Source: Hyphomonadaceae bacterium UBA7672 (GTDB lineage Bacteria > Pseudomonadota > Alphaproteobacteria > Caulobacterales > Hyphomonadaceae). From it: a stretch of DNA of 64,000 nucleotides. The stretch spans positions 227,591-291,590 of the forward strand of contig DLHI01000026.1 in the NCBI GenBank assembly GCA_002483135.1, given 5' to 3'. Below are positions 52,856-61,501 of this stretch, piece after piece; within the stretch, counting starts at the first letter, position 1, and the number at the start of each line of letters is the position of its first letter. A model generated the notes under the pieces. The model did no database searches and was not told where the DNA came from. It worked only from the letters and a program-made list of their open reading frames with translations. The position numbers and the translations under genes are program-made.

Positions 52856-53350
52856 TCACTCGCTGAATGCAGCGATGGCTTCCTCAGAAGTTGAGCGCCG
52901 GCGCCGACCATCGGCAAATGCAGCAAGGTCAGCAGGGTCGTATCGGACGGCGCGATCGGTCGCGCGGATATACCGTGGCCCTCTGCCCGAGCAACGCATC
53001 TTGTCGAGCGTCGACTTGGAAAGCCCAAGGCGCGCAGCTGCCTCTCGCACATCCAGGAGCCGCTTTCCGTCATCGACCTTCGGCGCGGCAGATTCCAAAG
53101 TCCTTGGCGGACGCCCGCGCTTTCGTTGAGTGCCGGTCACGAAGTCGATCAGGCGACGGTCGATACCAACCGTCTCCGATTGGACCGGTGACGAGGTCGC
53201 TGCGATCCGCTCTGCCGGTTGAGTCGCGACCACCTGCGACGACGGCGACGTAGAGTGAGTAGCGGACTTCGCCACAGGCGCGGCGAACAGATCGAGTTGG
53301 TCCTTGATGGCCAACGTCCTCTCTGCCTTCCTGCTATGCGCCCGCGACAT
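52856..53350 (-). CDS. excisionase/AlpA-like helix-turn-helix protein
   Basis: A 164-residue protein. The N-terminal two thirds are low-complexity and Ser/Thr/Gln-rich. The C-terminal part, DVREAAARLGLSKSTLDKMR then GPRYIRATDRAVRYDPADL, matches the HTH_17/MerR-like winged helix of excisionases and AlpA regulators. In islands such proteins control excision or transfer. The start ATG 53350 has GAGGA at long spacing. It lies downstream of the relaxase on the same strand. Confidence 0.8.
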   Translation of the reverse strand: MSRAHSRKAERTLAIKDQLDLFAAPVAKSATHSTSPSSQVVATQPAERIAATSSPVQSETVGIDRRLIDFVTGTQRKRGRPPRTLESAAPKVDDGKRLLDVREAAARLGLSKSTLDKMRCSGRGPRYIRATDRAVRYDPADLAAFADGRRRRSTSEEAIAAFSE

Positions 53351-53372
53351 CCGCTTTCATTCCTCTCGTCTG

Positions 53373-53555
53373 TCAATTCATCCACAGGCTGCCCGTCACA
53401 GCCAGCGCATTCATCCCTGAGCCGAAGATGCGGCGCTTCCGCCGCAAGCACGCCGACCGCGCGAGCAATGCCTGCTGCAGATCAACCGTCATCGTTCCAT
53501 TCTGGCTCGGACCTGGCTCATTATTCACCCGCGGATCGCACCAGATCGCCCTCAT
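53373..53555 (-). CDS. small ORF coupled to the relaxase
   Basis: A 60-residue ORF (starts MRAIWCDPRVNNEP) whose ATG overlaps the relaxase stop as TGATG, suggesting coupled translation. It contains an Arg/Lys-rich RSACLRRKRRIFGSG. No family was recognised; the overlap is the main support. Confidence 0.4.
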   Translation of the reverse strand: MRAIWCDPRVNNEPGPSQNGTMTVDLQQALLARSACLRRKRRIFGSGMNALAVTGSLWMN

Positions 53556-55576
53556 CAGATTCCCAGTCCGAGTCCCCTTCCGCGCTGGAGGCTCCACGAG
53601 ATTGATAGACCGCGTTGAACGCCGACCACGTTCTGACCTGCAAACCGTTCCAGCGCCGGACGCCAGGGTACGAGCTGCGAGGTTTGATCCCCGACGATCA
53701 GCGCCACCCTTCCCTGCGCGAGGTCGATGCGGCGGGTGTAGACCCCGGACACCGTCCCCGAACCAAGCCTCACCGGCATCCCGATCTCTCCGGCAAGGTT
53801 CTTTGCGGCCGTTCGGAGCTCATGGGCTTTCATTTCTTCGAGCGCTTGTCTCGGAAGCTGCTTGTCCGCCGCCCCCATCCAGCCCTGCTCGATCAGGAAC
53901 AGACGCCGTTGTCGAAGCGCGGCTTCAAACTCCCGCGCCAGATGGCCGGCGCCATCAGGTGAGGATTCCTGACCCGTGAGGACGCGGTCGAGATGCGTCG
54001 GTCCGGCCGCGGCGATCTGGCTGCCGAGCGGCATGTAGCTCTGCACACGCGGAGCCATCGGGGCGCGGACGAGACGCGCGCGCTCATAGGTAAGCACACG
54101 ATCGAGATGGTCAGGAGCAATGTCGAAGATGCCGTCCTTGCCACGAGAGATCAGGCCAGCCCGACGCATTGCCTCCAGTCGCCTGATGTTGGCGGCGACA
54201 AGACCGTCGGGGACGTTCGCCTCCATCCGGGCGTGGATGTCAGCCGAGTAGAGGCCGCGGTTGAGGCGGGCCACACGCGCCACGGCCTCGTCTGAGGGGC
54301 CGATGCGGGCCTCCTGGGGCTCGAAGGCAATCAGCGCGCCTTTTGGGGTGTCTTCCAGAACCGCAAGCGCGCCGGGTTCCCGGAAGCGTGCATAGCGAAG
54401 TTCCCCGCGCCCGTTCTCGATGATGGCGATGAGATTGTCCGCCCCATCATCGGAATACCCCAGGCCGACAAGCCGGCCGGATTCCTGGCGGGTCGTATCG
54501 GCAGCCAGAACAGGCATGCCCGTATGGCCGCGTCCCTGGCGGGCGACGATGCGGGCGACTTCGTCGCTGTCCGCGATCTGCCTGAGCTGGGCTGGCAGGT
54601 CCGAGGCAACACGCCAGCTACCGTCTGGGCCGACTGCGGCCAGCCCCCACCCTGAAAGCGTGTCGAGGCGGCGCGGGAGGTCGGTGTGGCGGAATGCGCT
54701 GCCGAGGCCGCCCGGACCATCGAGGGCGATGAGCTCCCGGTCGAGCCGGGTGAATGCGCGGGCGCCGATATCCCGGTCGCGCATTCGCTGAAGCTCCAGC
54801 TCCGGCCTCGGTCCCAGGATACGGGTTACGATCTCCTGCGCGTCTTCCCGGATCGCGACCGACATCACCTTGCCGGGGATGATCAGGTCCTTCCCGTCGG
54901 CGCGGACGCCCCGGAGGAGGACGTGGGTGTGGGGATTGTCGGTGTCCCAGTGGTCGACCGCCAGCCATTGGAGGCGCGTCCCGACATGGCGCTCAAGGCG
55001 CGCCATGGTCTCGCGGATGAACGGACGGAGCTCGCCGAGATCGGCGCCATCCTCGGCGCTGATGATGAGCCGGAAGTGACGCTTGTCCGCATGCCAGCCT
55101 TGCGTTGCTTCTCGCGCATCGAGGGAATTGCGGGACTGGTCATAGAAGGGCTCATCGCCGCCTTGTCGCTCGCGCGACAGATATCCAATCGTTGCGTCAA
55201 TGTGCTGTTCGGATGAGGGCTCCTGTCCACGCGATAGCTCCCGCTGATCGGCGATCTCTGGCTGGTTCGGCCGCGCGGCGCCCTCGCGGCCAAGGTAGGC
55301 GACATGGGCTCGGAGCGTCTTCGCCTGCCCTGCAACATGGGCCACGAACCTGGCCTTCACCACGACGCGGCGCTGCGTGACGCGGACCGGCCGCGCGCGT
55401 GAGGCAGACCCCTTCGCGAAGTGGGCGCGGACCGGTGACTGTCCGACTGGCGCGCCGCCTTTCGGCTTGGATGGTGGCGCACGCCGCACCGCAGCTCTCA
55501 CCTGCTTCAGTGCAGGACGAACGTCCTGCGCTGCACGGCCGATTCGGATCTCGAATTCATTTTCGTCACGCTGCAT
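53555..55576 (-). CDS. relaxase (VirD2/TraI-like, DUF3363 type)
   Basis: A 673-residue DNA relaxase that nicks oriT and pilots the strand in conjugation or mobilisation. KARFVAHVAGQAKTLRAHVAYLGREG holds the candidate catalytic Tyr. KRHFRLIISAEDGADLGELR and VDHWDTDNPHTHVLLRGVRADG provide the His-rich metal-binding motif (NPHTHV). The C-terminal half matches the DUF3363 region found after such relaxases. ATG 55576 is preferred over GTG 55594. No type IV secretion genes are visible, so the island may be mobilised by another element. oriT is expected upstream (about 55595-55740). Confidence 0.88.
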   Translation of the reverse strand: MQRDENEFEIRIGRAAQDVRPALKQVRAAVRRAPPSKPKGGAPVGQSPVRAHFAKGSASRARPVRVTQRRVVVKARFVAHVAGQAKTLRAHVAYLGREGAARPNQPEIADQRELSRGQEPSSEQHIDATIGYLSRERQGGDEPFYDQSRNSLDAREATQGWHADKRHFRLIISAEDGADLGELRPFIRETMARLERHVGTRLQWLAVDHWDTDNPHTHVLLRGVRADGKDLIIPGKVMSVAIREDAQEIVTRILGPRPELELQRMRDRDIGARAFTRLDRELIALDGPGGLGSAFRHTDLPRRLDTLSGWGLAAVGPDGSWRVASDLPAQLRQIADSDEVARIVARQGRGHTGMPVLAADTTRQESGRLVGLGYSDDGADNLIAIIENGRGELRYARFREPGALAVLEDTPKGALIAFEPQEARIGPSDEAVARVARLNRGLYSADIHARMEANVPDGLVAANIRRLEAMRRAGLISRGKDGIFDIAPDHLDRVLTYERARLVRAPMAPRVQSYMPLGSQIAAAGPTHLDRVLTGQESSPDGAGHLAREFEAALRQRRLFLIEQGWMGAADKQLPRQALEEMKAHELRTAAKNLAGEIGMPVRLGSGTVSGVYTRRIDLAQGRVALIVGDQTSQLVPWRPALERFAGQNVVGVQRGLSISWSLQRGRGLGLGI

Positions 55577-55835
55577 GGCCTCAGCATCGCGCACCGAAGA
55601 CGCGTGTCGACAGCTTGCAATCGGTTCGAGAAATTGCGGCGGATCCGCCGCAAACGCCTCACGGATGTGAGGCGGTAATTCCTATGTGCAGACAGGCGGT
55701 TGGCGTCCCAACCGCCGCACTACCTTAATCTTGCATTCCACCGCACCCTCCGTAACCGTCCGGTCGTTGCACGATTGTTCCGCACACCGGATTTGAATCA
55801 CAACGTTCTCCTGACAGCGAGTGAGGAGACGTCCG

Positions 55836-56678
55836 ATGAGCGACACGAAGCCAGTCGATACCTCGGTGCGAGACTACTGGGCGGGCCATATCGAGGCCTG
55901 GCTGGCGAGCCGGTTGAAGCGCAATGACTACTGTCGCGCGCACGGCCTTCACACCAGTTCGATGAACTGCTGGGTGAGACGGCTTGCTCCGCATGTCTTG
56001 ACCGAAAAGGAAAAACGCCCTGGTTTTGGGCGGCATCATCCGTCATCCCGATCGGCGCGGAGCAAGGCCGTGCAGGCGTTCTGGGCGATGCATGTCGAGG
56101 CGATGCTGTGGAGCGGCTTCTCGGCGCAGGGGTATGCCAAGGCTCACAACCTCTGCGCCTCCACCTTGCGCGAATGGCGCATCCGTTTCGAGGAGACCCC
56201 ACTCGAAACCGACTGGCGGGAGATGGTTCACCCTGCGGCGCGTCCCCGAACGCTGCGCAAGACAAGCAGCGCTGCTAGGCAACAAGCAGCGGATTTGGCC
56301 TTGACGGAACCCGAGCCGCCAAAACTTCCCGTCACGCGCCGAACCTTCAGCGACGACGAAAAACGCGCAATTGTCGCCGAGTCAGAACTACCCGGAGCGA
56401 CCGCCGCCAAGGTCTGCCGGAAGCATGGCATCGTCACCAGCATGCTGTTCCGCTGGCGGGTCCAGTATGGCCTTCGCCGTAAACCGCAGGCGCACCTCGC
56501 CTTCGTCACCACAGGCGCCGACGCGGGGTCTGCCCCGCTGATCCTGGACGGGTTGATCCCGGTTCCGGAGGGCATGACGCCGGTGGACATTGGCGATGGC
56601 CGGCATGTGTACGCCGCCATCGGCATTGATGCCGCAGCCGTCCGCGAGCACGTCGCCCAACAGGAGAGCAGCCGATGA
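55836..56678 (+). CDS. tnpA: IS66 family TnpA-like protein
   Basis: A 280-residue IS66-type OrfA, longer than most. The C-terminal part has the IS66 TnpA helix-turn-helix RRTFSDDEKRAIVAESELPGATAAKVCRKHGI (key order FSDDEKR...AAxVCRKHGI) and LFRWRVQYGL. The N-terminal half repeats a similar small HTH unit (SFSAQGYAKAHNLCASTLREW-like). GGAG precedes ATG 55836. The stop overlaps tnpB (ATGA). The terminal inverted repeats of the element were not identified. Confidence 0.87.
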   Translation: MSDTKPVDTSVRDYWAGHIEAWLASRLKRNDYCRAHGLHTSSMNCWVRRLAPHVLTEKEKRPGFGRHHPSSRSARSKAVQAFWAMHVEAMLWSGFSAQGYAKAHNLCASTLREWRIRFEETPLETDWREMVHPAARPRTLRKTSSAARQQAADLALTEPEPPKLPVTRRTFSDDEKRAIVAESELPGATAAKVCRKHGIVTSMLFRWRVQYGLRRKPQAHLAFVTTGADAGSAPLILDGLIPVPEGMTPVDIGDGRHVYAAIGIDAAAVREHVAQQESSR

Positions 56679-57028
56679 TGATCGCTCCCGCTGGCGTCAA
56701 AGTGCATCTCGCATTCGGCCACACGGATATGCGCAAGGGCATGGAGGGTCTGTCCGCGCTTGTGCAAGAGGCCTTGAAGCTCGATCCCTTCTGCGGCCAC
56801 CTGTTCTGCTTCCGCGGCCGGAAAGCGAACGTCATCAAGATTCTGTTCTGGGATGGCACCGGCCTCTGCCTGTTCACCAAGCGTCTTGATGGCGGGGTGT
56901 TCGCCTGGCCGATGATGGGTGAAGCTGGCGATGCGGTTGCGCTCTCCTCTGGCCAGCTCGCTCTTCTGCTGGAGGGCATCGACTGGCGAAATCCCGAACG
57001 CCGATGGAAGCCGACCAAAGCCGCTTGA
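56675..57028 (+). CDS. tnpB: IS66 family TnpB
   Basis: 117 residues, typical IS66 Orf2: VKVHLAFGHTDMRKGMEGLSALV and FCFRGRKANVIKILFWDGTGLCLFTKRL (core HTDMRKG and KILFWDGTG). It is translated from an ATG overlapping the tnpA stop. Its molecular role in IS66 transposition is not established. Confidence 0.93.
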   Translation: MMIAPAGVKVHLAFGHTDMRKGMEGLSALVQEALKLDPFCGHLFCFRGRKANVIKILFWDGTGLCLFTKRLDGGVFAWPMMGEAGDAVALSSGQLALLLEGIDWRNPERRWKPTKAA

Positions 57029-57106
57029 ACCAGAGACGATGAGAAAAATGCGGGGCGCTCACCGCATTCCTCTTGGCGGTCATCTCGAACGCAGCCAGAA
57101 TCAGGC

Positions 57107-58615
57107 ATGCGGCTCGATCTGGACAATCTTCCGTCCGACGTGGAGCTCCTGCAGCGCCTGGTGCGCGACATGGCGGGAGCGGTCGCCACCCGCGATGGCG
57201 AAATCGGTCGGCTGCAGGCGCTTATCAAGCAGCTTCAGCGCATGCAGTTCGGCAAACGCTCGGAGCAACTCGACCCCAGCCAACTGTTGCTTGCCCTTGA
57301 AGATCTCGACGCCGACATCGCGCGCATCGAAGAAAGCGTGCCGAGCGCGCCAGCCGATCCACCCTCGTCACCTTCGCGCAAGCCGCTGCCGGACCATCTT
57401 CCGCGCGAAACCGTCGTTCTCGATGTCGGCGGCGATGCTTGTCCTTGCTGCGGAGGAGCGGTTCACGCCATCGGTGAGAGCGTCAGCGAGATGCTCGACT
57501 GGGTTCCTGCGCAGCTGAGGGTGTTGCGTATCCTGCGTCCGAAGTACGCCTGCCGCACCTGCAAAAACGTCGTGCAGGCCGCTGCACCGGAGCGGCTGAT
57601 CGCAAACGGCCTGGCAACCCCGGGCCTCATCGCCCAGGTGCTGGTCGCAAAATACTGCGATCATACCCCTCTTTATCGGCAGTCGAAGATCTTCGCCCGT
57701 CATGGCGTCGACCTGCCGCGTTCGACGCTGGCCGGTTGGGTAGGCGGCGCTTCGTGGTGGCTTGAAGCCTTGCATCGCCGGCTGAGCGAGCATGTGTTCG
57801 GCTCCGACATCCTGTTCGCTGACGACACGCCGGTTCCGGTGCTCGATCCCGGACGCGGCCGGACCAAGACCGGCAGGCTCTGGGCCTATGCCCGCGAGCA
57901 GCGCGGGTGGAGCGGCGCCGATCCGCCGGCCGCGGTCTTCATCTACGCGCCGGATCGGAGAGCCGAACGACCGGAGGCGCATCTGGCGCGGTTCGAAGGC
58001 GTGTTGCATGTCGATGGCTACGCCGGGTTCGAACGGCTGACCGCCAGCGGCAAAATCAAGCTCGCCGCCTGCTGGGCGCACACGCGGCGCAAGTTTTATG
58101 AGATCGCCGAGGCTGAGGTGACGCCGCTGGCGACCGAAGCGCTGCGCCGCATCGCCCTGCTGTACGCCGTGGAAGAGCTGGTGCGGGGCCAGTCTCCGGC
58201 GCATCGGTTGGCGGTCCGCCGGGCGCGCTCGAAGCCGATCGTGGACGCGTTGCAAAGCTGGCTTGAAACGACGCTGCCCAACCTGCCTCCTCGTGGAAAG
58301 CTCGCCGAGGCAATGCGCTATGCCCTTACCCGATGGGACGGCCTGACGCGGTTCCTCGACGACGGCCGCATCGAACTCGACACCAATCCCGTCGAGCGGG
58401 CGATCCGGCCAGTGGCACTCGGGCGCAAGAACCATCTGTTCGCCGGATCTGACGGTGGGGCCGAGCGTTGGGCGGTCGTCGGATCGCTGATCGAAACGGC
58501 AAAGCTGAACGGGGTCGAGCCCTACGCATGGCTCAAGGACGTGCTCACCCGCATGCTCGCCGGGCATCCCGCCAGCCGCCTCGACGAGCTGCTGCCTTGG
58601 GCCTGGAGGCCCTAG
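57107..58615 (+). CDS. tnpC: IS66 family transposase TnpC
   Basis: A 502-residue DDE transposase. An N-terminal coiled coil (DVELLQRLVRDMAGAVATRDGEI, QFGKRSEQLD) is followed by a zinc-finger-like CPCCGGAVH and the RNase H-like core. The core includes DILFADDTPVPVLDPGRG, LHVDGYAGFERL, CWAHTRRKFYEI and the final Glu region RIELDTNPVERAIRPV. The C-terminus has TAKLNGVEPYAWLKDVL. It completes tnpABC; the element may be active if ends are intact. Confidence 0.95.
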   Translation: MRLDLDNLPSDVELLQRLVRDMAGAVATRDGEIGRLQALIKQLQRMQFGKRSEQLDPSQLLLALEDLDADIARIEESVPSAPADPPSSPSRKPLPDHLPRETVVLDVGGDACPCCGGAVHAIGESVSEMLDWVPAQLRVLRILRPKYACRTCKNVVQAAAPERLIANGLATPGLIAQVLVAKYCDHTPLYRQSKIFARHGVDLPRSTLAGWVGGASWWLEALHRRLSEHVFGSDILFADDTPVPVLDPGRGRTKTGRLWAYAREQRGWSGADPPAAVFIYAPDRRAERPEAHLARFEGVLHVDGYAGFERLTASGKIKLAACWAHTRRKFYEIAEAEVTPLATEALRRIALLYAVEELVRGQSPAHRLAVRRARSKPIVDALQSWLETTLPNLPPRGKLAEAMRYALTRWDGLTRFLDDGRIELDTNPVERAIRPVALGRKNHLFAGSDGGAERWAVVGSLIETAKLNGVEPYAWLKDVLTRMLAGHPASRLDELLPWAWRP

Positions 58616-58630
58616 AGGCGAACCTGTGCC

Positions 58631-58864
58631 TCACGCGCGCGGCGTTGCCTCTTCGCGTCCGGGGGCAACGAAGCGAATCTCATCCGCTTCCGGGTGTATC
58701 CGCCTCAGCTCACCTTCAAGGTAATCCAGGCCATCAAAATCGAGCACATCCATGTCGCTGAGCAGATCGGTGACGACGACAAGCACATGAGAAATGTGCA
58801 GCGCAACTGTCACGGGAGCGCGACGCGATACGCGCTCAAACCAGAGCTCTTGAACGTGCTTCAT
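58631..58864 (-). CDS. small island protein, unknown
   Basis: 77 residues (starts MKHVQELWFERVSRRAP), mixed alpha/beta, with DVLDFDGLDYLEGELRRIHPEADEIRF. GAGAG precedes the ATG. It is convergent with tnpC, with stops 16 nt apart, and could be part of the island rather than the IS. No family was recognised. Confidence 0.45.
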   Translation of the reverse strand: MKHVQELWFERVSRRAPVTVALHISHVLVVVTDLLSDMDVLDFDGLDYLEGELRRIHPEADEIRFVAPGREEATPRA

Positions 58865-59131
58865 TGTGGGTCTCTCGCGGCCAGCTGTGCCTGGCTTCAG
58901 ACTAACTGGCCGCCAGCCGGAAGTCGGTACGCTAACGGACACGTGCGCCGACGTGCATCGACCGGACGCTTACCACCCTCCCCATCCACCTCACTTCGCG
59001 CCTTACCCACCCCTCCACCGCAATCCGCTGCGCGCTCTCACTTTGCCACACGCCACTGCATGCGAGGCCAGCCATCCAGCTGGGGAACGACAGCAACGAG
59101 AGCGACAAGCGCCGCTCTCGCCGCGCCCGCG

Positions 59132-59293
59132 TCAGGCCATCATCTCGTCCTCGCGGTTGAGGTCACCGGCGACCAGAAGCATGGCGTCCAGCTCGGCCTT
59201 GATATTGCCCGCCTCCTCGGCGTCCGCCGTTCCGCGCAATTCGGCACGCAGTTCCTCGATGTGGCGCTCGATCGTGAAGGTCTTCGTGAACAT
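59132..59293 (-). CDS. 53-residue island protein
   Basis: ATG 59293 with AGGAG 6 nt upstream starts a 53-residue helical protein (MFTKTFTIERHIEELRAELR, ending LNREDEMMA), Glu-rich and likely coiled. Such small proteins are common in alphaproteobacterial plasmids and islands, but no function is known to me. Confidence 0.55.
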   Translation of the reverse strand: MFTKTFTIERHIEELRAELRGTADAEEAGNIKAELDAMLLVAGDLNREDEMMA

Positions 59294-59396
59294 CGTCGTC
59301 TCCTGTGTTTGAAGGACGATGCCGGCGGGCGGGCGTGATGGAGCGGGTCAAGGGATCGCGCCCAGGCGCGACCGCGCAGCGGCGATGGGGGTCACG

Positions 59397-59424
59397 ATTT
59401 TTTTGGCCCTTCCGCCAAAAAAAT
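59397..59424. repeat. A/T-tract palindrome upstream of the IS110 element
   Basis: ATTTTTTTGG (59397-59406) and CCAAAAAAAT (59415-59424) are a perfect 10-bp inverted repeat around CCCTTCCG. It may be a bidirectional terminator or the IS110 target; IS110 elements often insert in such palindromes. Confidence 0.6.
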
Positions 59425-59505
59425 GGTGTTGGGGTGGACGGCCCCCAAGCGGCATCAGTTGTGCCAAAAAGAGGTCGTTGAAGATCTCAATGAAGGAGGC
59501 CGTCC

Positions 59506-60552
59506 GTGGAGAATATTAGTCGTATTGGCATGGATACGTCCAAGAGCATTTTCGTGCTTCATGGCGTCGATGCATCCGATCAGGTGGCGCTGCGCAAGAA
59601 ACTGCGACGCAAGGAAGTCGTGGAGTACTTCAGGAAACTCAGGCCAACGCGGATCGGGATCGAGGCTTGCGGCGCATCTCATTACTGGGCCCGTGAGCTC
59701 GGCGCCCTTGGCCACCAGGTGCTGCTGATCGCCCCGCAGCATGTGAAGCCCTATGTGCGCCGCAACAAGAATGACGCCGCCGACGCAGAAGCGATCTGTG
59801 AGGCAATGAGTCGGCCGCGAACATGGTTCGTTCCGGCAAAAACGGCCGAACAGCAGGCGGGGCTGATGCTGGCGGGAACGCGGGAGGCGTTTGTTCGCCG
59901 GCGGACACAGCTCAGCAACACGATCCGTTCGTACGCAGCAGAGTTCGGCCTGGTGTCTTCGCGAGGCCTGGACAAGATCGAACCTTTGCTGGCGCGGATC
60001 GCGGCCGACGACGACCTGCCGACGCTCGCCAAAGAGATGTTCGCGGATCTCGGGGAGGACTATGTCCTTCTGCAGAAGCGGCTCGACATCATCGAGAGGA
60101 AGCTGCGCCTCTGGCATCGCAATGACGAACAGAGCCGTCGGCTGGCTGAGATACCGGGCGTCGGTGTGGTTGGGGCCGCGCTGCTGGCGATGAAGGTTCC
60201 TGATCCGAAGGCGTTTCGGTCAGGGCGCGACTTCGCCGCATGGCTTGGCCTTACGCCCAAGGATCACTCAACGGCAGGCAAGCAGCGCCTTGGCGTCATC
60301 ACACGCGCCGGCGACGAGACGCTGCGCAGCGTGCTGGTGGTCGGCGCCACTGCTCTGCTGCGGCAAGTACGGTTGGGCAGAAGCCATCATTCACGCTGGC
60401 TTGTAGATTTGCTCCGGCGCAAACCGCCGAAGCTGGTCGCCGTGGCGCTCGCCAACAAGACGGCGAGGATCGCATGGAAGCTGATGGTCAGCGGCGAATG
60501 CTATGATCGAACTCGTGTCGGGACAGCCGCTCGCGAAGCGGCGCCCGCATAA
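59506..60552 (+). CDS. IS110 family transposase (DEDD)
   Basis: A 348-residue IS110-type recombinase. The RuvC-like DEDD part shows IGMDTSKSIFVLHG (first Asp), RIGIEACGASHYW (Glu) and NKNDAADAEAIC (Asp-Asp region). The C-terminal Tnp20 domain has EIPGVGVVGAALLA, the pre-catalytic FAAWLGLTPKDHSTAGKQRLG and Ser-bearing stretch. GTG 59506 has GGAGG 6 nt upstream. IS110 elements use a bridge RNA from non-coding ends to choose targets; flanking structured DNA at 59397-59505 or 60553-60745 could encode it. Confidence 0.93.
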   Translation: MENISRIGMDTSKSIFVLHGVDASDQVALRKKLRRKEVVEYFRKLRPTRIGIEACGASHYWARELGALGHQVLLIAPQHVKPYVRRNKNDAADAEAICEAMSRPRTWFVPAKTAEQQAGLMLAGTREAFVRRRTQLSNTIRSYAAEFGLVSSRGLDKIEPLLARIAADDDLPTLAKEMFADLGEDYVLLQKRLDIIERKLRLWHRNDEQSRRLAEIPGVGVVGAALLAMKVPDPKAFRSGRDFAAWLGLTPKDHSTAGKQRLGVITRAGDETLRSVLVVGATALLRQVRLGRSHHSRWLVDLLRRKPPKLVAVALANKTARIAWKLMVSGECYDRTRVGTAAREAAPA

Positions 60553-61145
60553 CCGCAATCCCGGCTGAGAGACGCCGCCGGGATGTCCGAAGCTTGCTGG
60601 AGAACGAGTAGATGGCGTGATCGATCGATCCCAAGACGCGAGCCAATCCGTGGGCCCCACTGGCCAAGTTATTGAAGGTCACAATGGTGTTAGGACCTCG
60701 CGTCGCGGAACCCATCTTGGCAGCGGTCATATGCGACCGCGACATCAGACCGGACATATGAGCGCAAGCGATCCGGTCACTCATTCACTCAGCTCTTGCA
60801 AGCGGGGGGCCGTCCACATATGGGGCCCCGTCGTCCCTTGAGGCGATCCATCACGCCCGGCACACTGCATGACCTGAGCAACCAATTCCCGTTCCGCACG
60901 AAATCGGAAACGGTCTGCATGGACAGTCACGTTCACGCCGACCGTCAGGGCGGCCAGCCAGAATGAAGGCTGCAAGGAGCCTGCGCACCGGATCTTTCCG
61001 GTGCTGCATGGCGGGAAGCGCCGTCGAGTGTCTGGCGGCGCGGAGCGCCCGCAGGGTCGCGCCCGAAGGAGCCGCGCTTGGGCGGCGGGACCGAGCGTGA
61101 CCGCCAGACACTCTCCGCAACTCCGCTTCCGGCAAAAAAATCACT
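60553..61145. other. region between IS110 and hipB: hairpins, no clear gene
   Basis: ATCCCGGC (60558-60565) and GCCGGGAT (60577-60584) form a hairpin just after the transposase stop, and GCGGTCATATGCGACCGC lies near 60725-60742; both could belong to the IS110 right end or bridge RNA. From 60780 to 61100 the minus strand is open in two frames that give protein-like but unidentifiable fragments, possibly remnants. The hipBA promoter must lie at its right end. Confidence 0.45.
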
Positions 61146-61244
61146 TATCCCCTGTAGAGGATAACTTGATTTTATCCTCCGCAGGGGATAATCACATTTT
61201 AGCCCCCACAGGGGATAAACCACTTTTAGCCCTTGCAGGGGATA
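61146..61244 (+). promoter_or_regulatory. hipBA operator array: four HipB-type sites at 27-bp intervals
   Basis: Four 18-bp sites, at 61146-61163, 61173-61190, 61200-61217 and 61227-61244. Sites 1 and 2 fit TATCC-N8-GGATA exactly, the known E. coli HipB operator form. Sites 3 and 4 read TAGCC-N8-GGATA. Starts are exactly 27 bp apart. Site 4 contains the AGGGGA ribosome site of hipB, so bound HipB could also block translation start. The promoter is presumably between or within the sites. Confidence 0.85.
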
Positions 61245-61246
61245 AA

Positions 61247-61501
61247 ATGAGACCTGATCTCGCCAGAAGCGGGCCCGAACTTGGCGCCGCCCTTCGCCGC
61301 CGCCGCCGCTCACTCAAGCTGTCGCAAGCACAGGTCGCCGAGCGGGCGGGCGTCAAACAGAACACCGTCTCGTCCGCTGAAGCCGGCGGGCCGGGCACAA
61401 AGCTTCAGACGCTCATCGACCTGATGGCGGTGCTGGAACTCGAACTCATCGTCCAGCCGCGCGCGGCTAGCAAATCCACCTCGATTGAGGACATCTTCTG
61501 A
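61247..61501 (+). CDS. hipB: HipB-like antitoxin/transcriptional repressor
   Basis: An 84-residue XRE-type helix-turn-helix protein: LRRRRRSLKLSQAQVAERAG then KQNTVSSAEAGGPGTKLQTL, the Cro/C1-type fold used by HipB. The C-terminus has VLELELIVQPRA and a flexible tail. AGGGGA precedes ATG 61247. The stop overlaps the hipA ATG (TGATG). It should repress hipBA at the four upstream sites and neutralise HipA. Confidence 0.9.
   Translation: MRPDLARSGPELGAALRRRRRSLKLSQAQVAERAGVKQNTVSSAEAGGPGTKLQTLIDLMAVLELELIVQPRAASKSTSIEDIF

Noticed and set aside
55740..58960. Terminal inverted repeats of the IS66 element
   Set aside because: I looked for a GTAA-type end pair (a candidate GTAACCGTCCGG near 55757) but found no matching inverse to the right, so ends are not called.
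60781..60975. A 64-codon minus-strand ORF between IS110 and hipB
   Set aside because: Protein-like in part, but no ribosome site or family; may be a remnant, not called.
61146..61244. Regular 27-bp repeats as a CRISPR array
   Set aside because: Repeats are 18-bp palindromes with only 9 bp between them, no unique spacers of normal size and no cas genes; they fit HipB operators.
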